Part shown: in pieces, positions 20,232-28,567 of the stretch
Numbering within the stretch: the stretch's first letter is position 1
Layout: every line of letters starts with the position of its first letter
Assembly: GCA_016213825.1 (NCBI GenBank)
Contig: JACQZP010000011.1
Span: 124,001-188,000 of the forward strand
Length of the DNA stretch: 64,000 nt
Direction of reading: 5' to 3'
Origin: Acetobacterium woodii
GTDB taxonomy: Bacteria; Bacillota; Clostridia; Eubacteriales; Eubacteriaceae
Translations under genes and position numbers: made by a program
The notes under the pieces: model-generated
What the model was told of the DNA's origin: nothing
What the model saw: only the letters and a program-made list of their open reading frames with translations
Database searches by the model: none

Positions 20232-20969
20232 ATGCGAAAACCAATCATTGCCGGAAACTGGAAAATGAATAATGATATTTTTGAAACAGAAAAATTAATG
20301 AATACGCTGTTGCCATTGGTAGCAGGAGCAGATGCTGAAGTAGTTTTTTGTCCCACCTATTTGGGTCTGCAAAAAGCCGTTGAAATGGCCAAAAACTCCA
20401 ACGTGGGAATTGGCGCTCAAAACATGCATTTTGAAAAAAATGGTGCTTATACCGGAGAAGTATCTGGAGAAATGCTACAGGCCATTGGAGTAAAATACGT
20501 TCTCATTGGTCACTCGGAACGGCGGGAGTATTTTAATGAAACTGATGAAGCGGTGAATAAAAAAGCCATCAAAGCGCTGAGCTTAGGGATTACCCCAATT
20601 GTCTGCTGCGGTGAAACCCTGGAAGAACGGGAAAGCGGAAAAGCCGAAGCAAAGGTAGTTGGCCAAATAGAAGCCGGGCTGAAAGGGATTGAAGACATCA
20701 CCAAAGTAGTCGTTGCCTATGAACCCATCTGGGCGATCGGTACCGGTAAAACAGCCAGTAAAGAAGAAGCCAACGAAGCCTGCGGTTGGGTGCGACAAAC
20801 CATTGCCAAAATGTTTGGTGAAGACGCCGCCCAAAAAGTCCGCATCCAATACGGTGGTTCGGTCAACCCCGAAAACATCAAAGACCTCATGGCCATGGAA
20901 AATATCGATGGCGCCTTGGTTGGTGGTGCGGCTCTCAAACCAACTTTCTCTGAGATTGTGAAGTTTTAA
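20232..20969 (+). CDS. tpiA: Triosephosphate isomerase
   Basis: This enzyme interconverts dihydroxyacetone phosphate and glyceraldehyde-3-phosphate. Catalytic residues are visible: Lys11 in AGNWKMN, His94 in LIGHSERRE, and Glu164 in [15 protein letters not shown]. The phosphate-binding YGGSVNPEN and [10 protein letters not shown] are present. The 245 residues are standard, with AAGGAG before the ATG. Repeat elements lie on both sides, and it remains in the order gap-pgk-tpiA-gpmI. Confidence 0.97.
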   Translation: MRKPIIAGNWKMNNDIFETEKLMNTLLPLVAGADAEVVFCPTYLGLQKAVEMAKNSNVGIGAQNMHFEKNGAYTGEVSGEMLQAIGVKYVLIGHSERREYFNETDEAVNKKAIKALSLGITPIVCCGETLEERESGKAEAKVVGQIEAGLKGIEDITKVVVAYEPIWAIGTGKTASKEEANEACGWVRQTIAKMFGEDAAQKVRIQYGGSVNPENIKDLMAMENIDGALVGGAALKPTFSEIVKF

Positions 20970-20992
20970 TTTTAAATCGACTAACGCAGTGC

Positions 20993-21011
20993 GGGCGATT
21001 AATAATCGCCC
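20993..21011. repeat. Short REP-like palindrome
   Basis: GGGCGATTA-A-TAATCGCCC, 9-bp perfect arms, just downstream of tpiA. This form of short GC-rich palindrome in an AT-rich gap is typical of dispersed extragenic repeats. No U-tract follows, so it is not an obvious terminator. Confidence 0.5.
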
Positions 21012-21061
21012 CTACAACTTGAGAATAAGAAAAAAAAGTTATATAACTGCCATATTTAAAA

Positions 21062-21286
21062 CGAACAATGATTGCTTCGCCGCCAGTTTTCACATACTAT
21101 TTCGTAACGTGTAGACGAACATGCTCTAGCCTATACGACGTACAGTGGAGAAATTCGCGGAGGTAATGAGCCAATCACAAGCTTGCTTGTAGTTGGCGAC
21201 TGCCCGCGACCTCGAAGAAATTCGCAACGCGATTTCTTCTGGTGTTTGGTGTAAACTGGCGGCGAAGCGCACGGCAGTATTGTTAA
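21062..21286 (-). repeat. Nested-palindrome intergenic repeat, copy C (enlarged, diverged)
   Basis: Between tpiA and gpmI. The left end CGAACAATGATTGCTTCGCC matches copy B (CGAACAATGGTTGCTTCGCT). The right end GTAAACTGGCGGCGAAGCG is the inverted partner. About 100 extra bases in the middle carry their own hairpins, for example GAAGAAATTCGC-AAC-GCGATTTCTTC. With repeat and palindrome, the 20970-21322 gap is fully accounted for, with no gene. Confidence 0.75.
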
Positions 21287-21322
21287 GTGTCTAAATAATT
21301 ATTGACCGAAAGGTGTTATCAA

Positions 21323-22858
21323 ATGAACAAAAATTTAACAGCTCTGATTATTCTGGATGGCTACGGCTTTACCAAATGTCATGAGGGCAATGCGGTGGAA
21401 CAGGCAAAAAGCCCGTTTCTTAATTCCCTATCCCAAAACTATCCTCATACCCTTATCACCGCCAGCGGCCTGGGCGTCGGATTGCCAGAAGGTCAGATGG
21501 GTAATTCAGAAGTCGGCCATTTAAATCTCGGTGCCGGTCGGGTTGTTTATCAGGAATTGACCCGGATTACCAAATCCATCGAAGATGGCGACTTTTTCGA
21601 GAACGTTGCCTTTTTGACCGGCATTCGCTCAGCTAAACAAAACGACGGCGCCTTGCATCTAATGGGTTTATTGTCCGATGGTGGTGTTCACAGCCATGAG
21701 TGCCATCTTTATGCATTACTGAGACTGGCAAAACAACATGGACTAAAGCGTGTCTATGTCCACTGTCTCATGGATGGACGAGATACTGCGCCGGACAGTG
21801 GCCTTGGCCATATCAAATCACTGGAAGCGAAAATGGCCGAACTGGGAGTGGGCCAAATTGCCACCATTACGGGTCGCTATTATGCAATGGACCGGGACAA
21901 CCGCTGGGATCGGGTCGAAAAAGCCTATGATGCCATGACCAGTGGCGAAGGACAACATGCCATTTCAGCAGTGGAGGTTATGGAAGAAACTTATGCGGCC
22001 AAAATTACCGACGAATTTGTGCTACCAACCATTATTGATACCGTTGAGGACAAGCGGATCAAGTCCAATGATACTATTATCTTTTTCAATTTCCGACCAG
22101 ACCGGGCCCGGGAAATAACCCGAGCGTTTATTGATCCTGCCTTTAAGGAATTCAACCGGAAAACCGGCTTTCTTGGTTTAAATTATGTCACCATGACTCA
22201 GTACGATAAATCCTTCGAAAATGTTTCGATTGCCTATAAGCCGGAAATCATCGACAATACTTTGGGTGAATATCTCAGCAATTTGGGGATTCCTCAGCTG
22301 AGAATCGCTGAAACAGAAAAATATGCCCATGTCACCTACTTTTTTAATGGCGGGCTGGAAAAACAATATCCCCTGGAAGACCGGGTGTTAGTACCATCAC
22401 CCCACGTGGCAACCTATGACTTGCAGCCGGAAATGAGTGCCTATGAGGTCGCTGAAAAAGCAGTGGCCGCAATTGAAAGCGAAAAATATCAATTAATGGT
22501 GCTTAATTTTGCCAATGCCGATATGGTGGGCCACACTGGCATTTTTGAAGCAGCCGAAAAAGCAGTGGAGGTTGTGGATGAATGTGCCCAAAAAGTTATC
22601 ACTGCGATCCTGGCAAAAGGTGGCAAGATCATCTTAACCGCGGATCATGGCAATGCTGAAAAAATGATTGATTATCAAACCCATCAGCCATTTACGGCCC
22701 ATACCTCCAATCAAGTCAAGTGCATACTGATTGGTGATGGCGATGTCAGTCTCAGAGATGATGGGCGATTGGCAGATGTGGCACCGACCTTGCTTGACCT
22801 GATGGATCTGCCGGTACCCAAAGAAATGACCGGAAAAACACTGATCAAATCAAAATAA
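21323..22858 (+). CDS. gpmI: 2,3-bisphosphoglycerate-independent phosphoglycerate mutase
   Basis: This Mn2+-dependent enzyme converts 3-phosphoglycerate to 2-phosphoglycerate through a phosphoserine intermediate. The metal ligand region LIILDGYG is at the N-terminus (Asp12). The catalytic serine is Ser62 in GQMGNSEVGHLNLGAG. The later ANADMVGHTG and LTADHGNAEKM motifs carry the remaining metal ligands. A frame opens at 21302, but AAAGGTG fits the ATG at 21323, giving 511 residues. No enolase gene follows; a strong palindromic terminator does. Confidence 0.96.
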   Translation: MNKNLTALIILDGYGFTKCHEGNAVEQAKSPFLNSLSQNYPHTLITASGLGVGLPEGQMGNSEVGHLNLGAGRVVYQELTRITKSIEDGDFFENVAFLTGIRSAKQNDGALHLMGLLSDGGVHSHECHLYALLRLAKQHGLKRVYVHCLMDGRDTAPDSGLGHIKSLEAKMAELGVGQIATITGRYYAMDRDNRWDRVEKAYDAMTSGEGQHAISAVEVMEETYAAKITDEFVLPTIIDTVEDKRIKSNDTIIFFNFRPDRAREITRAFIDPAFKEFNRKTGFLGLNYVTMTQYDKSFENVSIAYKPEIIDNTLGEYLSNLGIPQLRIAETEKYAHVTYFFNGGLEKQYPLEDRVLVPSPHVATYDLQPEMSAYEVAEKAVAAIESEKYQLMVLNFANADMVGHTGIFEAAEKAVEVVDECAQKVITAILAKGGKIILTADHGNAEKMIDYQTHQPFTAHTSNQVKCILIGDGDVSLRDDGRLADVAPTLLDLMDLPVPKEMTGKTLIKSK

Positions 22859-22889
22859 AGTAAAAATGGAAAAGATGTGACCGTTTACA

Positions 22890-22919
22890 TTAAAAAAGTC
22901 TCGATCGAGACTTTTTTAA
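22890..22919. terminator. Terminator after gpmI, fully palindromic
   Basis: A 30-nt perfect palindrome centred on GTCTCGATCGAGAC with A-run and T-run flanks, able to terminate in both directions. It closes the glycolytic operon before the secG promoter. Confidence 0.92.
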
Positions 22920-22922
22920 TGA

Positions 22923-22951
22923 TTGAAAATGTTTTTTGTCTATGATATTAT
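22923..22951 (+). promoter_or_regulatory. secG promoter (sigma-A type)
   Basis: TTGAAA (22923-22928), 17-nt spacer, TATTAT (22946-22951), about 33 nt before the secG ATG. Confidence 0.65.
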
Positions 22952-22983
22952 AACGTGCACGATTATATACGGAGGTGATACTA

Positions 22984-23211
22984 ATGAAAACAGCTTTATT
23001 GATTATTTTAATTATTTCCAGCTTTTCACTGATTACTGCGATACTTTTATCGCCAGCAAAAGTGGCCGGGATGTCAGGGGCCATTGCCGGTGGTGCTGAA
23101 TCTTTATTTGGAAAGAAAAAAGCAAAAGGATTTGAAGGCTTCTTAGAAAAAGCAACAAAAGTTTCAGGCATTTTATTTATGTTGTCGGCATTTGTTTATT
23201 CACTCATATAA
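22984..23211 (+). CDS. secG: Preprotein translocase subunit SecG
   Basis: SecG is a small membrane subunit of the SecYEG export channel. The 75 residues show two hydrophobic helices (TALLIILIISSFSLITAILL and VSGILFMLSAFVYSLI). They are joined by a Gly-rich cytoplasmic segment (SGAIAGGAESLFGKKKAKGFE) with the SecG-type G-G-A-E-x-x-F-G-K motif. GGAGG at 22971-22975 points to the ATG at 22984 rather than the GTG within the ribosome site. It has its own promoter and stands alone; the frequent neighbour rnr is absent. Confidence 0.9.
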   Translation: MKTALLIILIISSFSLITAILLSPAKVAGMSGAIAGGAESLFGKKKAKGFEGFLEKATKVSGILFMLSAFVYSLI

Positions 23212-23278
23212 AACATTCTGGCATTTATTTGGATGGTCTAAAAACTGACAGATGGAACTAATCAAATTACAGTTTATG

Positions 23279-23309
23279 GCTCCATTAAATGGAGCTATAG
23301 CGTTTTTTG
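23279..23309 (+). terminator. Possible weak terminator after secG
   Basis: GCTCCAT/ATGGAGC stem (23279-23295) with a T-run (TTTTTT) beginning about 8 nt after the stem. The offset makes it non-canonical. Confidence 0.35.
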
Positions 23310-23421
23310 TGACGCTCAGTTTCGTTATTTTTACAATCTTATTTCGTCGTGTAAACAATTAACTTAAAATGATTTAGAACTGCAACATTGCCTTTTAAGG
23401 TATTTTTTATGTCTAAAGCTA

Positions 23422-23450
23422 TTGACATATCTAAAAGGTAATACTAAAAT
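23422..23450 (+). promoter_or_regulatory. hppA promoter (near-consensus sigma-A)
   Basis: TTGACA (23422-23427), 17-nt spacer, TAAAAT (23445-23450), 38 nt before the hppA start. Confidence 0.8.
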
Positions 23451-23488
23451 TAGCATTCTAAGTCAAAAACTTTAAGAGGGAGAGAAAA

Positions 23489-25513
23489 ATGATAACATTT
23501 ATTGTGGCCGTGGGAATTATTGCTTTGATATTTGCATTGTATCTTTCAAAGTCAGTACTCAAGGAGAGTATGGGAACTGACAAAATGAAAGAAATATCAG
23601 AAGCGATTCAAGAAGGGGCGATGGCATTTTTAAACAGACAGTATAAGACGTTGTTACCGATAGCAATCGTAATTATTGTACTTCTTGCACTATTTACTGA
23701 GTTTGGAATTGCTTCTGCTATCGCTTTTGCTGTTGGGGCTCTATTCTCAACATTGGCAGGATACATGGGGATGTATATTGCGACAAGAGCAAATGCGAGA
23801 ACCACCAATGCAGCTCAAACCAGCTTGAAAAAAGCTTTGGGAATTGCTTTTAAAGGTGGTTCAGTAATGGGAATGGGCGTTGTTGGCCTGGGATTATTGG
23901 GGGTATCATTACTGTATATCTTTGTTGCCAACCAAAATCCAGACATGATTCCGGCAATTGACAGTTTTGCATTTGGTGCTTCACTAATTGCTTTGTTTGC
24001 CCGTGTTGGTGGCGGTATCTTTACAAAAGCTGCTGACGTTGGCGCTGACCTTGTTGGTAAGGTTGAAGCTGGAATTCCTGAAGATGATCCAAGAAACCCT
24101 GCCGTTATTGCTGACAACGTTGGTGATAATGTTGGTGACGTAGCTGGTATGGGAGCCGATTTATTTGAATCGTTTGCTGCGACATCGATTGCTGCTATGT
24201 TATTGGGTTCAGCTTTATTAGGTACTGCTGGTGTTATGCTACCAATGATGTTGGGTGCTGCTGGGATTGTCGCTTCAATTATCGGAACCTTATTTATTTA
24301 TACCGGTGATGATAGTAATCCACAATCCAGTTTAAATAGAAGTTTATATACATCATTTATATTGTCTTCTATTGCGGCGTTTTTATTGACAAAATACATG
24401 TTACCAGATCATCAATTTCAATTCTACATTGCCATTCAAGTTGGTCTAGTTGCGAACATTTTAATCGGTATCATTACCGAGTACTTTACATCATCTAAAT
24501 TCAAACCAGTTCAAAAGATTGCCGACTCATCAAATACCGGATCTGCAACCAATGTAATTTACGGTTTCTCTGTTGGTCTTGAAAGTACTGCTTTACCGAT
24601 TCTGGTTATCATTGGAACTGTAGCGGTTGCTTACTTTGTACCAGGTGGCGGAGAAAATGGTTTCTACGGTATTGCCTTAGCTGCAATGGGTATGTTATCC
24701 ATGGCAGGAACCATTGTCGCGATTGATGCTTATGGCCCAATTGCTGATAATGCTGGTGGGATTGCCGAAATGGCTGGTCTTGATCCTGAAGTTCGAAAAA
24801 TTACCGATAAACTTGATTCAGTAGGTAACACGACAGCAGCGATTGCTAAAGGCTTTGCTATCGGATCTGCTGCCATTACAGCGGTAGCTCTATTCTCGGC
24901 TTTTGCTCAGAGAGCCGAACTGTTAACACTGGATATTCTTAACCCATTGATTCTACTTGGACTTTTCTTCGGAGCTATGATTCCATACCTGTTCTGTTCT
25001 TTAGCAATGCGGGCTGTTAGTACAGCTGCCTTTGACATGATTACAGAAGTAAGAAGACAATTCCGTGAGATTCCAGGTCTTCTTGAAGGAACAGCAAAAG
25101 CTGACTCTAAGAAATGTATCGATATTTCTACAAAAGCAGCCATTAAACAAATGATCTTACCAGGTATTTTAGCACCTGCAAGCATTTTTGTTGTTGGTTT
25201 TGGCGTTGCTGCATTTAATCCAGAAGCAGCCCTTCAGGTTATTGGCGGGATGCTTGTTGGTGGAACAGCCAGTGGTGTTTTACTTGCTTTAACCATGTCA
25301 AATGCCGGTGGTGCCTGGGATAATGCCAAGAAATACATTGAAGAAGGTCACCATGGCGGAAAAGGCTCAGAAGCACATAAAGCTGCCGTTGTTGGCGATA
25401 CCATCGGAGATCCTTTCAAGGATACAGCCGGTCCTTCACTGAATGCAGTTATCAAAGTTATGGGTACTATTTCATTAATTGTTGCTCCTATTATTGCAGC
25501 AATGATTCATTAG
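23489..25513 (+). CDS. hppA: Membrane-bound ion-translocating pyrophosphatase, K+-dependent type
   Basis: The enzyme hydrolyses pyrophosphate and pumps Na+ and/or H+ across the cytoplasmic membrane. The 674 residues form about 16 membrane helices. The PPi signature DVGADLVGKVEAGIPEDD near residue 190 is intact, as are DNVGDNVGDVAGM and the C-terminal DTIGDPFKDTAGPSLN. The GNTTAAIAKG segment has Ala where K+-independent enzymes carry Lys, so this is the K+-dependent class. That class includes the Na+ pumps of anaerobes. Na+ versus H+ cannot be settled by eye. It has a near-consensus promoter and its own terminator, so it is a single-gene, probably highly expressed unit. Confidence 0.95.
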   Translation: MITFIVAVGIIALIFALYLSKSVLKESMGTDKMKEISEAIQEGAMAFLNRQYKTLLPIAIVIIVLLALFTEFGIASAIAFAVGALFSTLAGYMGMYIATRANARTTNAAQTSLKKALGIAFKGGSVMGMGVVGLGLLGVSLLYIFVANQNPDMIPAIDSFAFGASLIALFARVGGGIFTKAADVGADLVGKVEAGIPEDDPRNPAVIADNVGDNVGDVAGMGADLFESFAATSIAAMLLGSALLGTAGVMLPMMLGAAGIVASIIGTLFIYTGDDSNPQSSLNRSLYTSFILSSIAAFLLTKYMLPDHQFQFYIAIQVGLVANILIGIITEYFTSSKFKPVQKIADSSNTGSATNVIYGFSVGLESTALPILVIIGTVAVAYFVPGGGENGFYGIALAAMGMLSMAGTIVAIDAYGPIADNAGGIAEMAGLDPEVRKITDKLDSVGNTTAAIAKGFAIGSAAITAVALFSAFAQRAELLTLDILNPLILLGLFFGAMIPYLFCSLAMRAVSTAAFDMITEVRRQFREIPGLLEGTAKADSKKCIDISTKAAIKQMILPGILAPASIFVVGFGVAAFNPEAALQVIGGMLVGGTASGVLLALTMSNAGGAWDNAKKYIEEGHHGGKGSEAHKAAVVGDTIGDPFKDTAGPSLNAVIKVMGTISLIVAPIIAAMIH

Positions 25514-25555
25514 AAAAAGCCGATACTAAATTCACAAATACATTTAATTAAAATG

Positions 25556-25591
25556 AGAGAGATCTGTTACTTTTGTAACGGGTCTCTTTTA
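25556..25591 (+). terminator. Terminator after hppA
   Basis: AGAGATCTGTTAC (25558-25570), TTTT loop, GTAACGGGTCTCT (25575-25587) with two G-U pairs, then T-run. Confidence 0.88.
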
Positions 25592-25737
25592 TATTACTAA
25601 ATAATTTACTAAAACAAACTATTAATGTCATATTTATATATCACCCCACTTTCTTTATACAATCTTTACATGAATTATGATAATTTATATACGCTATGTA
25701 GAACAGCATAAATTTTAAGAATGATTCATATTCTGTT

Positions 25738-27660
25738 ATGAAAAAGGTGATTTATTTGTCAAAAGTTAAAAATGTACTGCTGGGGAAATCATTAAGATCA
25801 GATGAAATCAAACATGAACGTTTATCCCGACGGTGGGGCTTGCCAATATTGGCCAGTGATGCTGTTTCTTCAGTCGCCTACGCGGTTGAAGAAATACTAA
25901 TCGTTCTGGTTCCCCTGCTTGGCTTTGCCGCCTTTGGATATGTGCCTGGAGTTGTTGGCGCGATCATCCTGTTGCTTCTAATCCTGGTATTTTCTTACTC
26001 ACAAATTATTTCGCATTATCCCAATGGTGGCGGTGCGTATATTGTTTCCAAGGAAAACCTTGGTGAAATGCCGGCGTTAGTTTCAGCAGCTGCCTTGATG
26101 GTGGACTACATTCTAACTGTCGCGGTTAGTATTTCGGCATCAACCATGGCAATTGTCGCAGCGGTACCGAGTCTTGGCCCGTTTCGGGTTGAGATATCAG
26201 TTGCTTGTATTTTACTCATTACGCTGATCAATTTGCGGGGAATGCGGGAGTCATCAAAAATATTTGGGATTCCTACCTATGCGTTTATCATTGCCATGTG
26301 TATTATGATTGCGGTTGGATTCTTCAAACTATTCTCAGGAACCCTGACGCCAATCACTTATACGCCTGACCAACTAACAAGTGTCTTGCCGACCCAGGCA
26401 TTTCAAGGGGTTCTGGTACTGCTCGTATTAAGGGCATTTTCATCCGGCTGTTCGGCACTAACCGGGGTTGAAGCGGTGAGTAATGCCGTTCCGGCTTTTA
26501 AAGAACCTTCGCAGCGAAATGCCAAACATGTATTGTATTTACTCGCCGGGATTATCGTCATCGTTTTTGGTGGAACGACAATTTTGGCTGTTAGTTTACA
26601 TGTTGTCCACCTTGAAGGTACCACAGTTGTGGCTCAAATTGCCCAATCAATTTTTGGTCGAAACTTTTTTTACTACATTATTCAGATAACGACCTCATTG
26701 ATTTTAATTCTGGCTGCCAATACCGCTTATAATGGGCTGCCGCTGCTACTGTATTTGCTGGCCCATGACCATTATGTCCCCCGACAGTTTTCCCAGCGTG
26801 GTGCGAAGCTCAGCTTTTCCAACGGGATTCTGTTTATTATGGTGGTTGCTATTTTTCTGGTGGTTGTTTTTCATAGCGACCCGCATAATTTGATCCCGCT
26901 GTATTCGGTTGGGGTGTTTATTTCGTTTACCCTGTCCCAGTATGGCATGTTTAGAAAATGGCTCAGGGAAAAGGAAAAGGGTTGGCGATATAAATCCCTG
27001 ATAAATATGTTTGGAGCAATTGTGACCGGGGTTGGATCGCTGATTATTTTCTATTCCAAATTTTTTGAAGGTGCCTGGATGCTGGCCATTGCCATGCCAA
27101 TTATTATCTATGTGATGATTTATATCAGGAACCACTATGCCGAGGTTAAAAAACAGTTAGAATTAACAGAGTTTGCTCCCTATTATCCGAGACCGGCAGG
27201 AATGAAAGGAACGCCCTGTATTGTGCTCCTACAGTCCATTAATAAGGCAACCCTAAAAGCCCTTAATTATGCCAATACCATTTCAGATGACATAACGGTG
27301 CTTCATATTTGTCGTTACCCGAAACATGCTGAAGAATTACGGGCGCAGTGGGCGGAGCTGCAAATTCCCCTGAAACTGAAAATCATTGAGAATCCCTATC
27401 GCGATATTACCAGAACCTTGAAATGCTATGTCTATAAAAGGGAAAAGGATCTTGGTCATGGCGAAAATTTAACCGTCATTCTGATTAAATATGTGGCAAA
27501 TCATTGGTTTGACCTCGTTTTGCATAATCAAACCACATATTTCCTTGAAAAAATCCTTAGTCGTTTTAAAAATGTAACATCAGTGATTATACCTTATCAC
27601 TATTCACTTGACTCATTATCTAAGAATGGGAAAGACATCGATGAGGATGAAGTAGATTAG
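25738..27660 (+). CDS. APC-superfamily transporter, KimA-like (K+ uptake)
   Basis: A 640-residue membrane protein with about 12 helices and a cytosolic C-terminal domain of roughly 150 residues. The motifs SSVAYAVEEIL, YPNGGGAYIVSKENLGE, DYILTVAVSISA and FSSGCSALTGVEAVSNAVPAFK closely match Bacillus KimA (YdaO), a c-di-AMP-inhibited H+/K+ symporter. The family is annotated in Pfam as amino-acid permease, so an amino-acid substrate is not excluded. The C-terminal half looks like the KimA regulatory domain (cf. LHNQTTYFLEKILSRFKN). No ydaO-type c-di-AMP riboswitch is evident in the AT-rich 225-nt upstream gap. A strong terminator follows. Confidence 0.82.
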   Translation: MKKVIYLSKVKNVLLGKSLRSDEIKHERLSRRWGLPILASDAVSSVAYAVEEILIVLVPLLGFAAFGYVPGVVGAIILLLLILVFSYSQIISHYPNGGGAYIVSKENLGEMPALVSAAALMVDYILTVAVSISASTMAIVAAVPSLGPFRVEISVACILLITLINLRGMRESSKIFGIPTYAFIIAMCIMIAVGFFKLFSGTLTPITYTPDQLTSVLPTQAFQGVLVLLVLRAFSSGCSALTGVEAVSNAVPAFKEPSQRNAKHVLYLLAGIIVIVFGGTTILAVSLHVVHLEGTTVVAQIAQSIFGRNFFYYIIQITTSLILILAANTAYNGLPLLLYLLAHDHYVPRQFSQRGAKLSFSNGILFIMVVAIFLVVVFHSDPHNLIPLYSVGVFISFTLSQYGMFRKWLREKEKGWRYKSLINMFGAIVTGVGSLIIFYSKFFEGAWMLAIAMPIIIYVMIYIRNHYAEVKKQLELTEFAPYYPRPAGMKGTPCIVLLQSINKATLKALNYANTISDDITVLHICRYPKHAEELRAQWAELQIPLKLKIIENPYRDITRTLKCYVYKREKDLGHGENLTVILIKYVANHWFDLVLHNQTTYFLEKILSRFKNVTSVIIPYHYSLDSLSKNGKDIDEDEVD

Positions 27661-27680
27661 AAACTAAGAAATTTATCGAA

Positions 27681-27723
27681 AACTGAGACAATGTTGATAA
27701 TTCAACATTGTCTCAGTTTTTTT
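27681..27723 (+). terminator. Terminator after the KimA-like gene
   Basis: A 17-bp perfect stem AACTGAGACAATGTTGA (27681-27697) / its complement (27702-27718), TAAT loop, then T-run. Confidence 0.95.
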
Positions 27724-27820
27724 AGATTAATGGAAATTATTTTGGGTACTTAGTGAGTAATAAGAGTCTTAATGATTACTTATAATTTAACAAAAGTGTA
27801 TGCTTATATATGTAAATTAA

Positions 27821-27854
27821 TTGACAAAATGGTATAAATGTAATATCATTTATA
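27821..27854 (+). promoter_or_regulatory. Promoter and candidate autoregulatory operator of the RHH-clpB operon
   Basis: TTGACA (27821-27826), 17-nt spacer, TATCAT (27844-27849). A perfect inverted repeat TATAAATG-TAATAT-CATTTATA (27833-27854) covers the spacer and the -10. The first gene encodes a ribbon-helix-helix protein, so autorepression is the simple reading. Confidence 0.7.
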
Positions 27855-27870
27855 TAAAAGGAGTGATGAA

Positions 27871-28524
27871 ATGATAAAAAGTGTATACAGTTTAATGCTA
27901 TTCGATGAAATAGTTGAAAAGATAGACCAAATTGCCTATGAGAATAATACCAACCGCTCCCAGCTAATCAATGATATATTGGCAGAAAAAATCGGGTTAG
28001 TGACACCGGAACAGAAAATACAAAAAATTTTGGAACAACTGGATGAGAATTTTAGTGACACGCTGTCAGTCAGCCAGATTAACAAAAATTCCAGCATTCA
28101 ATTCGGCAAAAGCCTGAAATATAAGTACCGGCCCAAGGTTCGTTACAGCTATGAATTTATCAGTAGTAAGCGAGGGAAGTATGCGGTGCTAAAAATCAGC
28201 TCCCGGACTAAATCTGAAAATTTGAATGATCATTTTGATGAATTTTTCAAGCTAATTGCGGGTATTGAAAAAGAACAAAGAGCTGATCATGGAGATTTGG
28301 CAGAAAATTTAACGAATCATAAATTTGTGCGGGCCTTTGAGGATGAAGGGGAACTGACCCAGGATATCGAAACGGTCGCCGACAATCTGACTCGATATTT
28401 AAAAATGATCGACCGGGCAATGAATGTCTATTTTTCAAAAATCGATGAAGCTGAAGAAAAAGATATTGTTAGTGTTTTGGAAAATATTTACCGGGAAGAC
28501 TATAAAAAAAGAAACCACGATTAA
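27871..28524 (+). CDS. Ribbon-helix-helix (CopG-like) regulator with unknown C-terminal domain
   Basis: Residues 1-45 ([20 protein letters not shown], then [17 protein letters not shown]) fit the CopG/Arc fold: one beta strand, then two helices with the N-x-S/T-R-S motif. The remaining 170 residues are unrecognised, basic in the middle ([14 protein letters not shown]) and acidic near the end. A strong AAAGGAG ribosome site precedes the ATG. The promoter carries a perfect inverted repeat over the -10. It ends 43 nt before clpB, with no terminator between, so it probably controls itself and clpB. This would be a non-standard regulator for a ClpB chaperone, usually under HrcA, CtsR or sigma-32 in other bacteria. 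Target control is inferred. Confidence 0.72.
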   Translation: MIKSVYSLMLFDEIVEKIDQIAYENNTNRSQLINDILAEKIGLVTPEQKIQKILEQLDENFSDTLSVSQINKNSSIQFGKSLKYKYRPKVRYSYEFISSKRGKYAVLKISSRTKSENLNDHFDEFFKLIAGIEKEQRADHGDLAENLTNHKFVRAFEDEGELTQDIETVADNLTRYLKMIDRAMNVYFSKIDEAEEKDIVSVLENIYREDYKKRNHD

Positions 28525-28567
28525 CAAATTTAGAAAAAAGAAAATTATAAAAACGAGGTACACAATT

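Noticed and set aside
25518-25524. GCCGATA after hppA as another sigma-D -10 element
   Set aside because: It lies between a stop codon and a terminator with no TAAA at suitable distance and no motility gene downstream.
25592-25737. ydaO-type c-di-AMP riboswitch before the KimA-like gene
   Set aside because: The gap is very AT-rich and lacks the conserved GC-rich helices of that class.
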